DNA from: Lamellibrachia satsuma
Lineage: Eukaryota > Annelida > Polychaeta > Sabellida > Siboglinidae
Reading direction: 5' to 3'
Assembly (NCBI GenBank): GCA_033239005.1
Contig: BSQZ01000030.1
Location: 582,001 to 646,000, forward strand
DNA length: 64,000 nucleotides
Shown: positions 48,486 to 60,300 of the stretch, piece after piece
How positions within the stretch are numbered: the first letter of the stretch is position 1
How the letters are laid out: each line of letters begins with the position of its first letter
The notes under the pieces: model-generated
What the model saw: only the letters and a program-made list of their open reading frames with translations
The model's database searches: none
What the model was told of the DNA's origin: nothing
Translations under genes and position numbers: made by a program

Positions 48486-51200
48486 AATATTGTGAAGGAG
48501 GGAATTGCAGTAATCAAGTCTGCTGCTAGCAAGAGCTGTTGCAATAGTTTTAGCGACAGAAAGTTACATATACCGACGAATGCGGCGAAGGTCACGGATA
48601 TGATAAAAACAGCTACGACACGTTTGAGAAATATTTTGTCCAAAATTTAAGTTGTATCAAAGGTGACTCCCAAATTCCATGCCGAGGCTGCTGGTGTGAT
48701 ATTTTGACTTAGGATATGCGTCGGTAAAAAAACTAAGTTTGCCACGCTGCTTTGGAGTACCAATGATGAGAAATTCAGTTTTATCTGCGTTCACCTTTAA
48801 TTTGCTGTCAGTCATCCAGTGGAAGATTTCATGGAGACAATCGCTGAGCTGGTTTTAGGAGCGATTTGCATCCAGTGTAGCCAAAGAAATGTAGATCTAT
48901 GTATCATCTGCGTAAAGATGGTGATCCAAGTTATGACTTTGGATAACAGAGCTGAGTGGCGTAGTGGAGAGAGTGAACAGCAAAGGCCCAAGAACCAAAC
49001 CCTGGGGACACCACACGAAGTAGGGAGTGCGGCCGAGAAGCAGTTTGCTATCTTTATGGTTTGATGTCTACCAGTTAGGTATGACGAAAACCAGCTCAGA
49101 GCTGTGCCAGATATTCCATACCACAATGATAAGCATTTAATAAGAATGTTGTGATCTATGGTATCAAAGGCGGCAGACAGATCAAGCAAGGTAAGTGCTG
49201 TTACTTTGCCTTTGTCAATGTTTAGGGTAACGTCATTGTGTACTTTTAAGAGAGCAGTTTCTGTAGAATGAAACTCTCTGTAAGCTGATTATGACACATT
49301 AGATAAGCAATATGAGTTGGTGCGAGACCTTAGATGGCTTGCTACGACCTTTTCCAGTATTTTGGAAATAAAGCTGAGATTGGAATCAGGTCTATAACTT
49401 TTATAGATCTTCTTTAGGCAGAGATATCTTATTAAGAAGTGGGTTGACATGGGCACATTTAAAATCATCCGGAAACAAGCCAGAACAAAGTGATGCATTT
49501 ATAATATCTGTCATCGGGTTGAGCAATGTATCAAGACATGCTTTCAACAGTATGGTTGGTAGTGGATCAAGATCACAGGACTTATTTGGGAAGGATTTTC
49601 CTCACTTCATCAACTGTGGCAAGTTCAAATGATGCAAGTAAAGAATTTACTCGTGGAGAGGCTACGTTTACAGTACTAAAAGTATGATCTGGGAAAGCAG
49701 AACGGATAAGACTGATTTGGTCCTTGAAATGACTAGAGAACGAGTCACATAGACTTGATTGAAACATGATTAGATAGAGATGGAGCAGGCCACCTGTGTA
49801 GAATTTGATTTACGCAGTTCTATAGCTGACATGGACTTTCAGAGTTATTCGAGGCCATATTTATGTAATAATCTGATTTAGCTTTGGCCATTTGTCTGTT
49901 GCAGTAGTGACACTGTTTTGAATAATACGACCTGTCCAAAATCGAGTGTGATTTGCGCCATACACACTCAAGATAATGATGGTGCCTTTTAGATTGTAGA
50001 ATTTTCGGAGTCATCCATAGAGCAGGTGGCTTTTGCGACACAAATTTGGATTTCACAGGTGCATGTTTGTTAAGTAAAACCTTGAGTACTTGATAGTACT
50101 GTCCATACAAATCGGATAGGTGTCCTTTTGGATCTCTGATTAGGTCGGATTTAAGGATGTCAGCCTTTAAAGCAGCAATGTTAATCTTATGAATAGGTCT
50201 GTAAAACACATGGTGTGCTGACTCTACTGGAGTTCTGGAAACGTTAACATCAACAATCATAGTGTGGTGGTCTGATAAACCACCCCAAACTGTAGGTGTT
50301 TGGATATTGTAACAAGTTGAACGAGAGTTATCAAGAGATCGAGCCAGTGGCCATGTATGTGTGTTGAAAAGGTAACATGTTGTTTCAAACGATACCAGGA
50401 TGTCATTAAAGGTAGTTGTTATTGCTGAAGGTATGTCCAAATGAAGATTAAAATCACTGAAAATATAAAATTCTGAATACATAGTAGCAAAATTTTTCAA
50501 CAGATCTTGGAATTCTTCAAAGAAATTGGCTGGGTGTCCTGGAGAGTGATTAATACAGATGAAATAAGGGGAGAAAGAAGAATCTGAAATTTCAACATAA
50601 ATGGATTCAAAAATAGAGTATTCAGGGTTCGAATGTAAATTAACTTTGAACTGTTGTGATATGAAAAAGCCAACACCACCACCTCATCTAACTGAACGTG
50701 GTCGATGATGGAAGGTGTAACCAGGAGAAATGTCAGCAATGCATGCAACTGTATCATATGGTCTGAGCCAGGTCTCAGTGACAGCAAGAATGTCTATTTT
50801 TTTAGAAATTAATAAATCGCTAACTGATGCTGTCTTAACCCAATTGATTGAACGTTTGTGGTAACCAACCGAATGTTACACCTGGCAGCAGGCCCAGGAT
50901 AGAGACCTACATCGCCTGCTAGCAGTACAATTATTGCTAATTTAAATGTTGGCATAGAGTGGGCGATTGGCAGTAACTTGCGATTAAAACAAAGGTTAAG
51001 ACATGGCAAGCTGTGTAAAAAGGACAACGAATGTTGCATTCTCATGGGTTGGGGAAATGTTGAGATGACAGCCAACCGTTGGAGGGTCAGTGGCTTGCAC
51101 AGGGCAAAGTCATCACCTCTCGAAGCCACTGAACAGACTAAAAGTAACACACAATAGAAATAGCGGTGACATTGTCTTGATGACAGTCTAGTGTCGTCAA
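48486..51200 (-). mobile_element. L2-like LINE F, degenerate
   Basis: Minus strand, from about 51,150: LLAGDVGLYPGPAARCNIRL, the [LS]GD..P.PGP leader typical of L2/CR1-group polyproteins. Endonuclease: ITVTETWL-like region around 50,760, FSDFNLHLD, GGLSDHHTMIVDVN, APVKSKFVSQKPPALWMTP. RT: a PISNLSFISKILEKVVASHL-like segment at about 49,350 and LDLSAAFDTIDHNILIKCLS (49,185), then frameshifted remains to about 48,490 where the CNSLL motif ends abruptly. The element is therefore 3'-truncated or cut by the DIRS boundary. Confidence 0.8.
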
Positions 51201-51249
51201 ATGGTGAATTTTATAAAATTATATCAACATATGGATTCTAAGTGAACGT

Positions 51250-51444
51250 TTAACAACGACACTCCATCTCTGCGTTGTTAGTTCTTACATATACTAGAAT
51301 AAATCCTCCCTTGCCAGGACCCATGATTTTTTCCACCCTCTCTGTGATAGCCTCTGTTTTTGCCCCTGGAAAGCAAACCACCATGCCGTCCCCCCTGTTT
51401 AGCATTCTGTAAGTTTTTCTAACTATTGAGCCCCCCACAAACAA
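51250..51444 (-). mobile_element. LINE ORF1 esterase-like fragment
   Basis: An open frame of 64 codons with VGGSIVRKTYRML, CFPGAKTEAITERVEKIMG and GFILVYVRTNN. This is the GDSIVR...PGA...V..HVGTN pattern of the SGNH esterase domain carried in ORF1 of many CR1-like LINEs. The catalytic-type GDS reads GGS and GTN reads RTN, so this copy is probably inactive. It lies just upstream of LINE F in the same orientation and may or may not belong to it. Confidence 0.68.
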
Positions 51445-51976
51445 CGCTCACTCTCCTCCTCTGACACCAGATTATAATGCAGCACCTGTTAAAAACAACT
51501 CAAGAGATGGACAGATATCTTTATTATTCCTATTATTACACACAATCAATATGCATTAATTGGTGTCATTTGTTATCCAACTTATATATGCCATATGATC
51601 ATTAGTGTTTGGACAACTAAATGGACTCAAGGACGGCCAGTGACCTTGACCCAGTTCTACATCCCTTGAAACACGGTCTTGGATTTGACAATTGTAAATG
51701 TATATACAGCTATTAGTTCCACTTAATTAGCTATCACAGATGATTGTTACTCCATGTTAATTAGTTCACACACAAAGTTTTTATTTTCATTGTATACATT
51801 CGTGGTATTCTTTATGTGTTCAGCCAAACTAACTTGGTGTCAGAATAATGTTTACATCGATAAAACATGCATAACTGCTATTTTAGCATGAAACTATTTT
51901 AGCATGAAACTGTTAGCGACGGTAATTTTTAGACACAGCAGTTCAGAAATAGAGCAGTTCAGAAATAAGAAGCCAT

Positions 51977-52050
51977 TGTCTTGGAAGAAGAAACTATACG
52001 CTAAAGAAGTCTAGAATTCCCTATGGTCACAGTTTCTTCCAAGACTTTTT
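51977..52050. repeat. short inverted repeat (hairpin)
   Basis: Arms ttgtcttggaagaagaaact and agtttcttccaagac pair over about 15 bases with a 3-base bulge, around a ~33-base loop. No function assigned. Confidence 0.6.
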
Positions 52051-52204
52051 GTAGGTTAAAGAAAATATAGACAAAACAAGACATCTCGCCAGTTACACGA
52101 AAATATTAAAATATGAGGCAGCAAAGAAAGCAGAATCAGACTAAACTACATGAACAAAAGGGGAATAACAACAACATAGTAAATAATGGAATATTTCTAC
52201 GAGT

Positions 52205-52343
52205 ATATGTCCTTCCATTGGTGCTAGACCTATTTTAAATATGTCCTTCCATTGGTGCTAGACCTATTTTAAATATGTCCTTCCATTGGTGCTAGACCTA
52301 TTTTAAATATGTCCTTCCATTGGTGCTAGACCTATTTTAAATA
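52205..52343. repeat. 34-bp tandem repeat, four copies
   Basis: Unit atatgtccttccattggt followed by gctagacctattttaa. Units start at 52,205, 52,239, 52,273 and 52,307 and are practically identical. Confidence 0.95.
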
Positions 52344-54377
52344 TGCATTGAGCTGATAGTCCAGGCATTGTTTAGAGTAACGACCGGTGGCACCATTGAG
52401 TATGATGTGCAGTGACATGTCAGAAAAATGTCTCCGTGCGAGATATAACCATGACGATCAGCTCTGCAATAAACATACTGCACTGTTTTAGTAATACTGC
52501 ACTGAGAACCGAAGCATTTCACTTTGACAACACTGACAAGCCTCGTGCACGAAAAACACCTCAAACCCATGAAAATGATGCACCATTTATAACTCATACA
52601 TGTCACACACATGCATTCACACACATAGCACGTGGTATAGAGGTATATAAACAAGTATGTCTACTGCACAGACACCTGTAGCTCTCAAAGTCACTGTGTA
52701 AGCTGTATGAACCTAAGTGCCTCGGGGGAGGATGTAAATACCCTAACTACCCAGGTTACCCTGTTGTTCATATACTGGCCAAAGGTAATCTTTACCAGCT
52801 GCCAGTGGTTGACTACACTGGATCATTTAGACAACAAAACCTTGGCCAGAACTGTGTTCTACGTGTACAACTATTGCTATAGATCTATACATGACACTTT
52901 AGCAGATCTACGACAACTCGTGAGAGGGGAACACACGAGCAGTTGATTAAACCTAAAGCTAATTTCACCTACTTAGACATGCATGCAGTTGCACAATCAT
53001 GTCACATGCATTCGACTGTTGCCTAAATGCATAAGAATCATGCAACACACTTTGCCTTGTGTAAACAGTTTTAGGAATCAATGCACTGGCCCATGGTGCT
53101 CAGCTCATGACCAGGAGGCATTAGGTTTGATCTTCGGGATGGTAGCCTCTCCAGTTTTCCATAAAAATTACTCTGCATTTATTTTGTACACTTTAATCAC
53201 GTATCCGCATCAAACAGATATTTCAAAAGAAAGTTGGAAATAAGTCTTTGACATGAGATATACAATCTGTAGGTTCTTTCAGTGGCTACGCTGGGGGAAG
53301 AAATTGATCCCAGTGCATGGGGGTAAATGTTTAGCCTGCTGTGGACTCACAGAGTGGTGGCTTCTAACCCACCGAAGCTTCAACTATGACAGAAACGTCC
53401 ACGACGCAGCTCACAACAATTCCGCCGACTTCCCAATACAGTGTACAATGATATGAATGAGCCACAAAGCTAACTTACTGCCATTTCCGAAAGACCTGAG
53501 ACATCTAGAGTGTAAAGAGCTTAGCACCCAGTATTCAAACTCAACAAACTGTCAACAAGCTCAGCCTTATGCTGCAACTGCTCTCTCAGTAAATACTTCA
53601 CAAAAGGACTAAATGTGCGTATTCACAAAATATCTGATCTAGTCAGGAACAGGGGTACGAACGAGACACAACGTGACTGTGCTAATAATAACTATGCACG
53701 ACAGCTTATTACATACTGATATTCAATAAAATTTAGTCACATTTTGTTGCAAGACATTTGTAACTGTCCCAGTGCCAGTTATAGAGGTGTAAGTTTGCAT
53801 GATCTACGAATCATGACCTTGCTATTCGTTGTACCAATAGTAGTGGGGCATGTTTTGACTGATATGGTGGGCTGCTGCAAAGTAATAAACTGCATACAAC
53901 ATGGCTGCCATCGCAGCAGTTGTAATGTTAACATGTAAGTGTCTTCACTGTACAATCGAGATTTCACCACTAAATTTACACCTCCAATTTGTATTTGGTG
54001 CATATAATTGAAGCCCTGATATAAATTTTCGAAGGAAATTAAAAGAGTGGAAAGCTACAACAAAATCAACATTGTAACGTGTTCAGTGCTGCCATCTAGT
54101 GATGCATAACTTCCGCCTTGTGGTACTTTTACGGACGGCACTACTACACCTTAGAACCAACATCATGGTATCATACACACACCACTGCCCACCTCTCCAT
54201 TCACCCACTTGTCACATAACAACTGATTCGCCCCATCATTATTCTTCCCATCAGATATGCACAATTTTCCACCATAAAATCTACAGCACAACATACACAA
54301 CACAGTCCGAGGGCGGCCTAGACACATGCCTTCGTTATGTTCCATAACACAAGTTTTTCACTGATTAATGCGTGCAC
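52344..54377. other. non-coding stretch 3' of the SLC4 gene, nothing recognised
   Basis: Several short open frames (52412-52681, 52983-53243, 53253-53456 on plus) have no family resemblance. The part next to 54,378 should contain the 3' UTR of the minus-strand transporter gene. I saw no minus-strand AATAAA close to the stop; the nearest one noticed is near 53,180. Confidence 0.35.
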
Positions 54378-57300
54378 TTAAGTCCGCTTTTTCGATGAGC
54401 CAATCACTTTAACATCACTCTTCGCAGGTCCAGTTGTTGCCGAGCCCGTACTGCTCGGGGGGTCAACTACAATTTCTGGGTTGACCACCAGGGTTTCCAA
54501 CTCCAGCGATTCTTCATTTTCATCAAACATTTTGTGGCTCTTCCTCTTGTTTAGGTCTATCCCTCCACTAGAGCGTCTCCTACAACGACACAGCACTTCT
54601 TGGAATAGGGTCAACTCAACCTGTATCCATTGTTTTGATGTTGATCCATGTACTAATAATAAATGTATTTCTTATGTAATGTGTTTCCTCATAAGCTAAT
54701 GATCTTCTAAAAAAATACTAATAAAAATATACAATTATACAAACAGACAATGAATATAAAATGTGTAAAAACGGTTAAATCTTAATCTATTTTAAATCAA
54801 ATAAATGTATGTACATGTATATCATATATGTATTAAGATTATATACAAAATTATAATCAATTTCAAAGTGTCATACGTATCTGACATACAACAAATTGAT
54901 GACGACCTGGAATAGGAAAAATAAGATAGTAATCAAGAAGAAGAAATGTCTACAAAGAAACACTTTCTTTGTGCACATTGCCAGTTTTACAGCATCAAGC
55001 AGAATGGGGAAATATAGAAGATACATACCCAGCAGTTACAAATGTGTGAAAGTATTATTTCATACGCTAATGGATCTTTATTTAATTAGTTTCACCCCTA
55101 CTGCCTGCTTCTTGTCTAAGCTGTTGGTGGCAAAGTGAAATCACATTTTGAAGAAAAGAATAAAAAAAATCTAATTTTTTTTTAATATTGTGAGAAAAAA
55201 ATCGTAAAACCTGGCAAGAATAAACCTGCCATACATTCTCTACGAAGACGAGACATGACAGCGACATACATATAATGAAGGTCACACCTGTTTCGTTTTA
55301 GACTCGTAGTTATCCCGTTGTTTGTGTCTGACAACTGTTTCCAGATGCCCGTGTTGGACATCTCCTCCGAGATATTCAGCACTGGTCGGTAGTCGATACA
55401 GTTGACGGGGATGTTTATCATCTTGCCATCCTTCAGCGGGATGTTGACCGCCCCGCCCGAGATCTCAAGAATATTCTAATGCGCAACGATGGAGCAAAAG
55501 CGATAACATAACTCATACTGCACATGGAAAAGGCAGATGACATGACAGGCAAAGACAGTGAAGCGTGTATTTTGTTGCATAAGAAATTCATATATGAGGG
55601 CAGTGTTTCTTTTTAATTTTCACTTGGCAAAGGCAGATGACATGACAGGCAAAGACAGTGAAGCGTGTATTTTGTTGCATAAGAAATTCATGTATGAGGG
55701 CAGTGTTTCTTTTTAATTTTCACTTGGCAAAGACTTTGTGAAAATTAACCATCGCTGATGGTAAAGATGTCATGAAAGTTAACCATAGTTGTATATATAG
55801 ACACAGCTGCAAGAAATGCTTTTAACAAATTTGCTTTATAACACAAATTAAGCACATTTGAAAGCTGAGCAATAGAGACCTGCCACAACATGTGGATTTT
55901 CCATATGCAATTTTGATTTTGGGAGGAATGCGGTCATATTCCGTTTTTATATGGATTTTCTTGTGTTCATCCCACAAGTATAAAATCGAACAACAAATTT
56001 ATATTGTTCAAAGCACAAGTACTTTTGATCCTAGTAGATTTCTGACGATACCTAACATATTTAGTTTGGTGTAGGTGCATTTCATAGCCTGACAGATGGA
56101 CAGACAAATTTAGTTTGGTGTAGGTGCATTTCGTAGCCTGAGAGATGGACAGACAGATATACCTAACATATTTAGTTTGATCTAGGTGCATTTCATAGCC
56201 TGACTGATGGACAGACACATTTAGTTTGGTGTAGGTGCATTTCATAGCCTGATAGATGGACAGACACATTTAGTTTGGTGTAGGTGCATTTCATACCCTG
56301 ACAGATGGACAGACAGATTTAGTTTGGTGTAGGTGCATTTCGTAGCCTGACAGTTGGACAGACAGATATATCTAACACATTTAGTTTGATCTAGGTGCAT
56401 TTCATAGCCTGACTGATGGACAGACACATTTAGTTTGGTGTAGGTGCATTTCATAGCCTGACAGATGGACAGACACATTTAGTTTGGTGTAGGTGCATTT
56501 CATAGCCTGATAGATGGACAGACAGATTTAGTTTGGTGTAGGTGCATTTCGTAGCCTGACAGTTGGACAGACAGATATATCTAACACATTTAGTTTGATC
56601 TAGGTGCATTTCATAGCCTGACTGATGGACAGACACATTTAGTTTGGTGTAGGTGCATTTCATAGCCTGATAGATGGACAGACACATTTAGTTTGGTGTA
56701 GGTGCATTTCATAGCCTGATAGATGGACAGACAGATTTAGTTTGGTGTAGGTGCATTTCATACCCTGACAGATGGACAGACACATTTAGTTTGGTGTAGG
56801 TGCATTTCATAGCCTGATAGATGGACAGACAGATTTAGTTTGGTGTAGGTGCATTTCATACCCTGACAGATGGACAGACAGATTTAGTTTGGTGTAGGTG
56901 CATTTCATAGCCTGACAGATGGACAGACATATATACACCAATGACAAATGTTGTGCGGATTTATATTATTATTATTACTAAAATTCATAAAGTGCCGTAT
57001 ATCTGGAATCAGCCCATTTATGGGCACATACTAAACATACTTGCTAACATAAAAATAATAAATATATAAATAATCATTATAAATAAATAAATGATTATAA
57101 TAAATAAATAACTAAATATATGGCTTCCTACAGAATTTCTAAGTAAAACAACAGATTACAACCAAAAAAATGTGGCAGATCTGGCAACATAAAGTGAGCT
57201 GGAGAGAAGGCAGCCGGATGAGTGTACCTCCATCTCCTGTTCCATCATCATGATCTCCTTCTCCTCCTTCTCCCGTTTGTGGGACTCGGGGATGATATCA

Positions 57301-60300
57301 TCCAGCCACTTGAGCTCATGTCTCGTAAACACCCAGTCGAGGGACTTACGCACAAAGCACATGGCGAGAACCTAGAAAACAGAGGTGACCATCAACACGT
57401 CTGTAGCACAGTCGGCAAGAAAAACATAAATTCACACTTCTAAAGTTCTTTCTTCCTGGAAGACAAGGCTGGTGCTGAACAAGTATTGAATATACAGGTA
57501 TACTGTAACGGACATAAAACATATGGAAAACATCCAGCACAGTTGTATACTCATATCTACCAAAACCTTGATGCACAAGTTTGTTTTGATGCTGCACTGA
57601 GCCACTCACCATGATTGGGAAGACGATGGAGATGGACTTGATGGTTTTGATGACCCAAAGAACAGCCAAACACGCCACCTGCACTGCTGTGAACATGTGC
57701 ACGCGGCGCAGTGGCACCGTGCGCAGGAACATATAGTCGGGCTGGTACTTGGGAGGCATGAAGACAATGAGTATGCGTTGGATGAGCTGAACCCCCACCA
57801 TCGAACTGACTCCCATGAACAGGAACACGCCGTAGAGTACAGACATCGGGATCAACTGCAACAAAGCTCAGTCTGTCAATTATCATTTTGAATTTATTTC
57901 ACTTTAAAAACACAATGGTATTGGTGAGCAGCTGACATGTTACAATGAATTTCACTTTAAGCAGTCTATCATATTTCTTATTCTTGCTGAAGTTCTTTTT
58001 AATTTAAGCTTTAACTTATTAATAAAATTTTATTTTAGTACTAGAGCAGTTGCCTGGCATTGCACGTGAGAAAAGGCAAGAGCTTATGACTCCTTGCACC
58101 ACCCAGTAAAGTTTTGGTAGTGTGATGCAATGACATCTTCATGCCACAAAAATCACGTACAACTGTCGGTTTCAAAAAGCGCTCAGAAGACGTTTGACGT
58201 ATATCACGTAACAATGGTAGAAACACGCATAGCGTTGCTAACAATGGTATGTAACTATTGTTCTGAATTACGTAAGTACATCAACTGTCCACATTGGTTC
58301 CTTCGACATAATACTCCATCTCTGGGGTGAATTTTGTACAAACACATCACAAACCATCTATTTATTGCGCATGCAGCAATGGTTGATGAAGATATAAATG
58401 ACTGCTAATAGGTGGCTATAATTTTATATAAATGAGGAATACACCTACCTTGAGCACGGAGGAGAAGAATCCAGACATTCCGACCATGATGAACACGAGC
58501 ACTCCCGTCAGACGCTGCTCCCTGATGACACAATTAGGTGTTCCTTGCTACATACAGTCAACAAACTGATACGGACATTTTTATCGTCAGTTACTACTAC
58601 AGCCACTGTATGTGAGCACAGGTTTGATAGACAAAGTCACCATTACACCTTATACTTCACAACTATCACCAGCTAGATGTCATTCCTCTATGTCATTGCA
58701 CAGAGCTAGGGTTACTATGTAATTACAAATATAGAGCACTTGATTTTGTCTTCAGATTTATGTAATTTTAATTGAGCTTTCATGATGCCATGTAATTGAA
58801 ACTGACCACTGTAACTGAAAGCTGCCCAAGTGGCAAGACGCATGAATTCAATAAAACAATGTCGTCGTACGCAACCTATGAATCATTGCAATTGACTCTT
58901 AATGAAGCACTGTAATTGTAACTAACCTTAACTGAAGTACTGTAATTGTAACTAACCTTAACGAAAGTACTGTAATTGTAACTAACCTTAACTGAAGTAC
59001 TTTAACTGTAATTAATATCTTGGAAGTGTTTTAATTGTAACTAACCTTAATGAAGTACTGTAATTGTAACTAACATTAACTGAAGTACTTTAACTGTAAT
59101 TAATATCTTGGAAGTGTTTTAATTGTAACTAACCTTAATGAAGCACTGTAATTGTAACTAACCTTAAATGAAGTACTGTAATTGTAACTAACCTTAACTG
59201 AAGTACTGTAATTGTAACTAACCTTAACTGAAGTACTGTAATTGTAACTAGCCTTAATTAAAGTACTGTAATTGTAACTAACCTTAACTGAAGTACTTTA
59301 ACTGTAATTAATATCTTGGAAGTGTTTTAATTGTAACTAACCTTAATGAAGTACTGTAATTGTAACTAACCTTAACTAAAGTACTGTAATTGTAACTAAC
59401 CTTAACTGAAGTACTGTAATTATCACTAACCTTAAGGTAGCTGGGGCAGCTATTATATGCTTGTCTTGAGTAGTTTCAGTAGCTCGTTACTATGGAAAAA
59501 TTGTCAGCATTTCCAAAAAGAAATACGATGTTAGTGCTGGGTGATTAGTTGTGGTGTCAACTTTCAGTTCAATATTTCCTAGCGTAGCAGTTATGAGGGA
59601 AAAAAATCAACTGACACGTTAGCCGCCCCAGCCACCTCAACTGAAGTACTGTCATTGTAACTAACCTCAACTGAAGGACTGACATTGTAACTAACCTCAA
59701 CTGAAGTACTGTCATTGTAACTAACCTCAACTGAAGGACTGACATTGTAACTAACCTCAACTGAAGGAATGACATTGCAACTAACCTCAACTGAAGGACT
59801 GACATTGTAATTAACCTCAACTGAAGGAATGACATTGCAACTAACCTCAACTGAAGGACTGACATTGTAACTAACCTCAACTGAAGGACTGACATTGTAA
59901 CTAACCTCAACTGAAGGAATGACATTGCAACTAACCTCAACTGAAGGACTGACATTGTAACTAACCTCAACTGAAGGAATGACATTGCAACTAACCTCAA
60001 CCGAAGGACTGACATTGTAACTAACCTCAACTGAAGGAATGACATTGCAACTAACCTCAACCGAAGGACTGACATTGTAACTAACCTCAACTGAAGGACT
60101 GACATTGTAACTAACCTCAACTGAAGGAATGACATTGTAACTAACCTCAACTGAAGGACTGACATTGTAACTAACCTCAACTGAAGGACTGATATTGTAA
60201 TTAAGCTTTTATGATGCTGTGTAACTGTAACTGACAACCCACCGTATTCCAAGGAACTTGGGTCTCTCTCCAGGGGCGGCGGACTCCGACTCTCGGGTCA

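Noticed and set aside
55463..55475. Alternative GAG acceptor for SLC4 exon 9 at 55,464
   Set aside because: A TAG acceptor 12 bases upstream keeps the same phase and is a far commoner splice signal.
59569..60252. 227-codon minus frame with [10 protein letters not shown] repeats
   Set aside because: Caused by a 30-base minisatellite in an SLC4 intron; it overlaps the true exon 5 in another frame.
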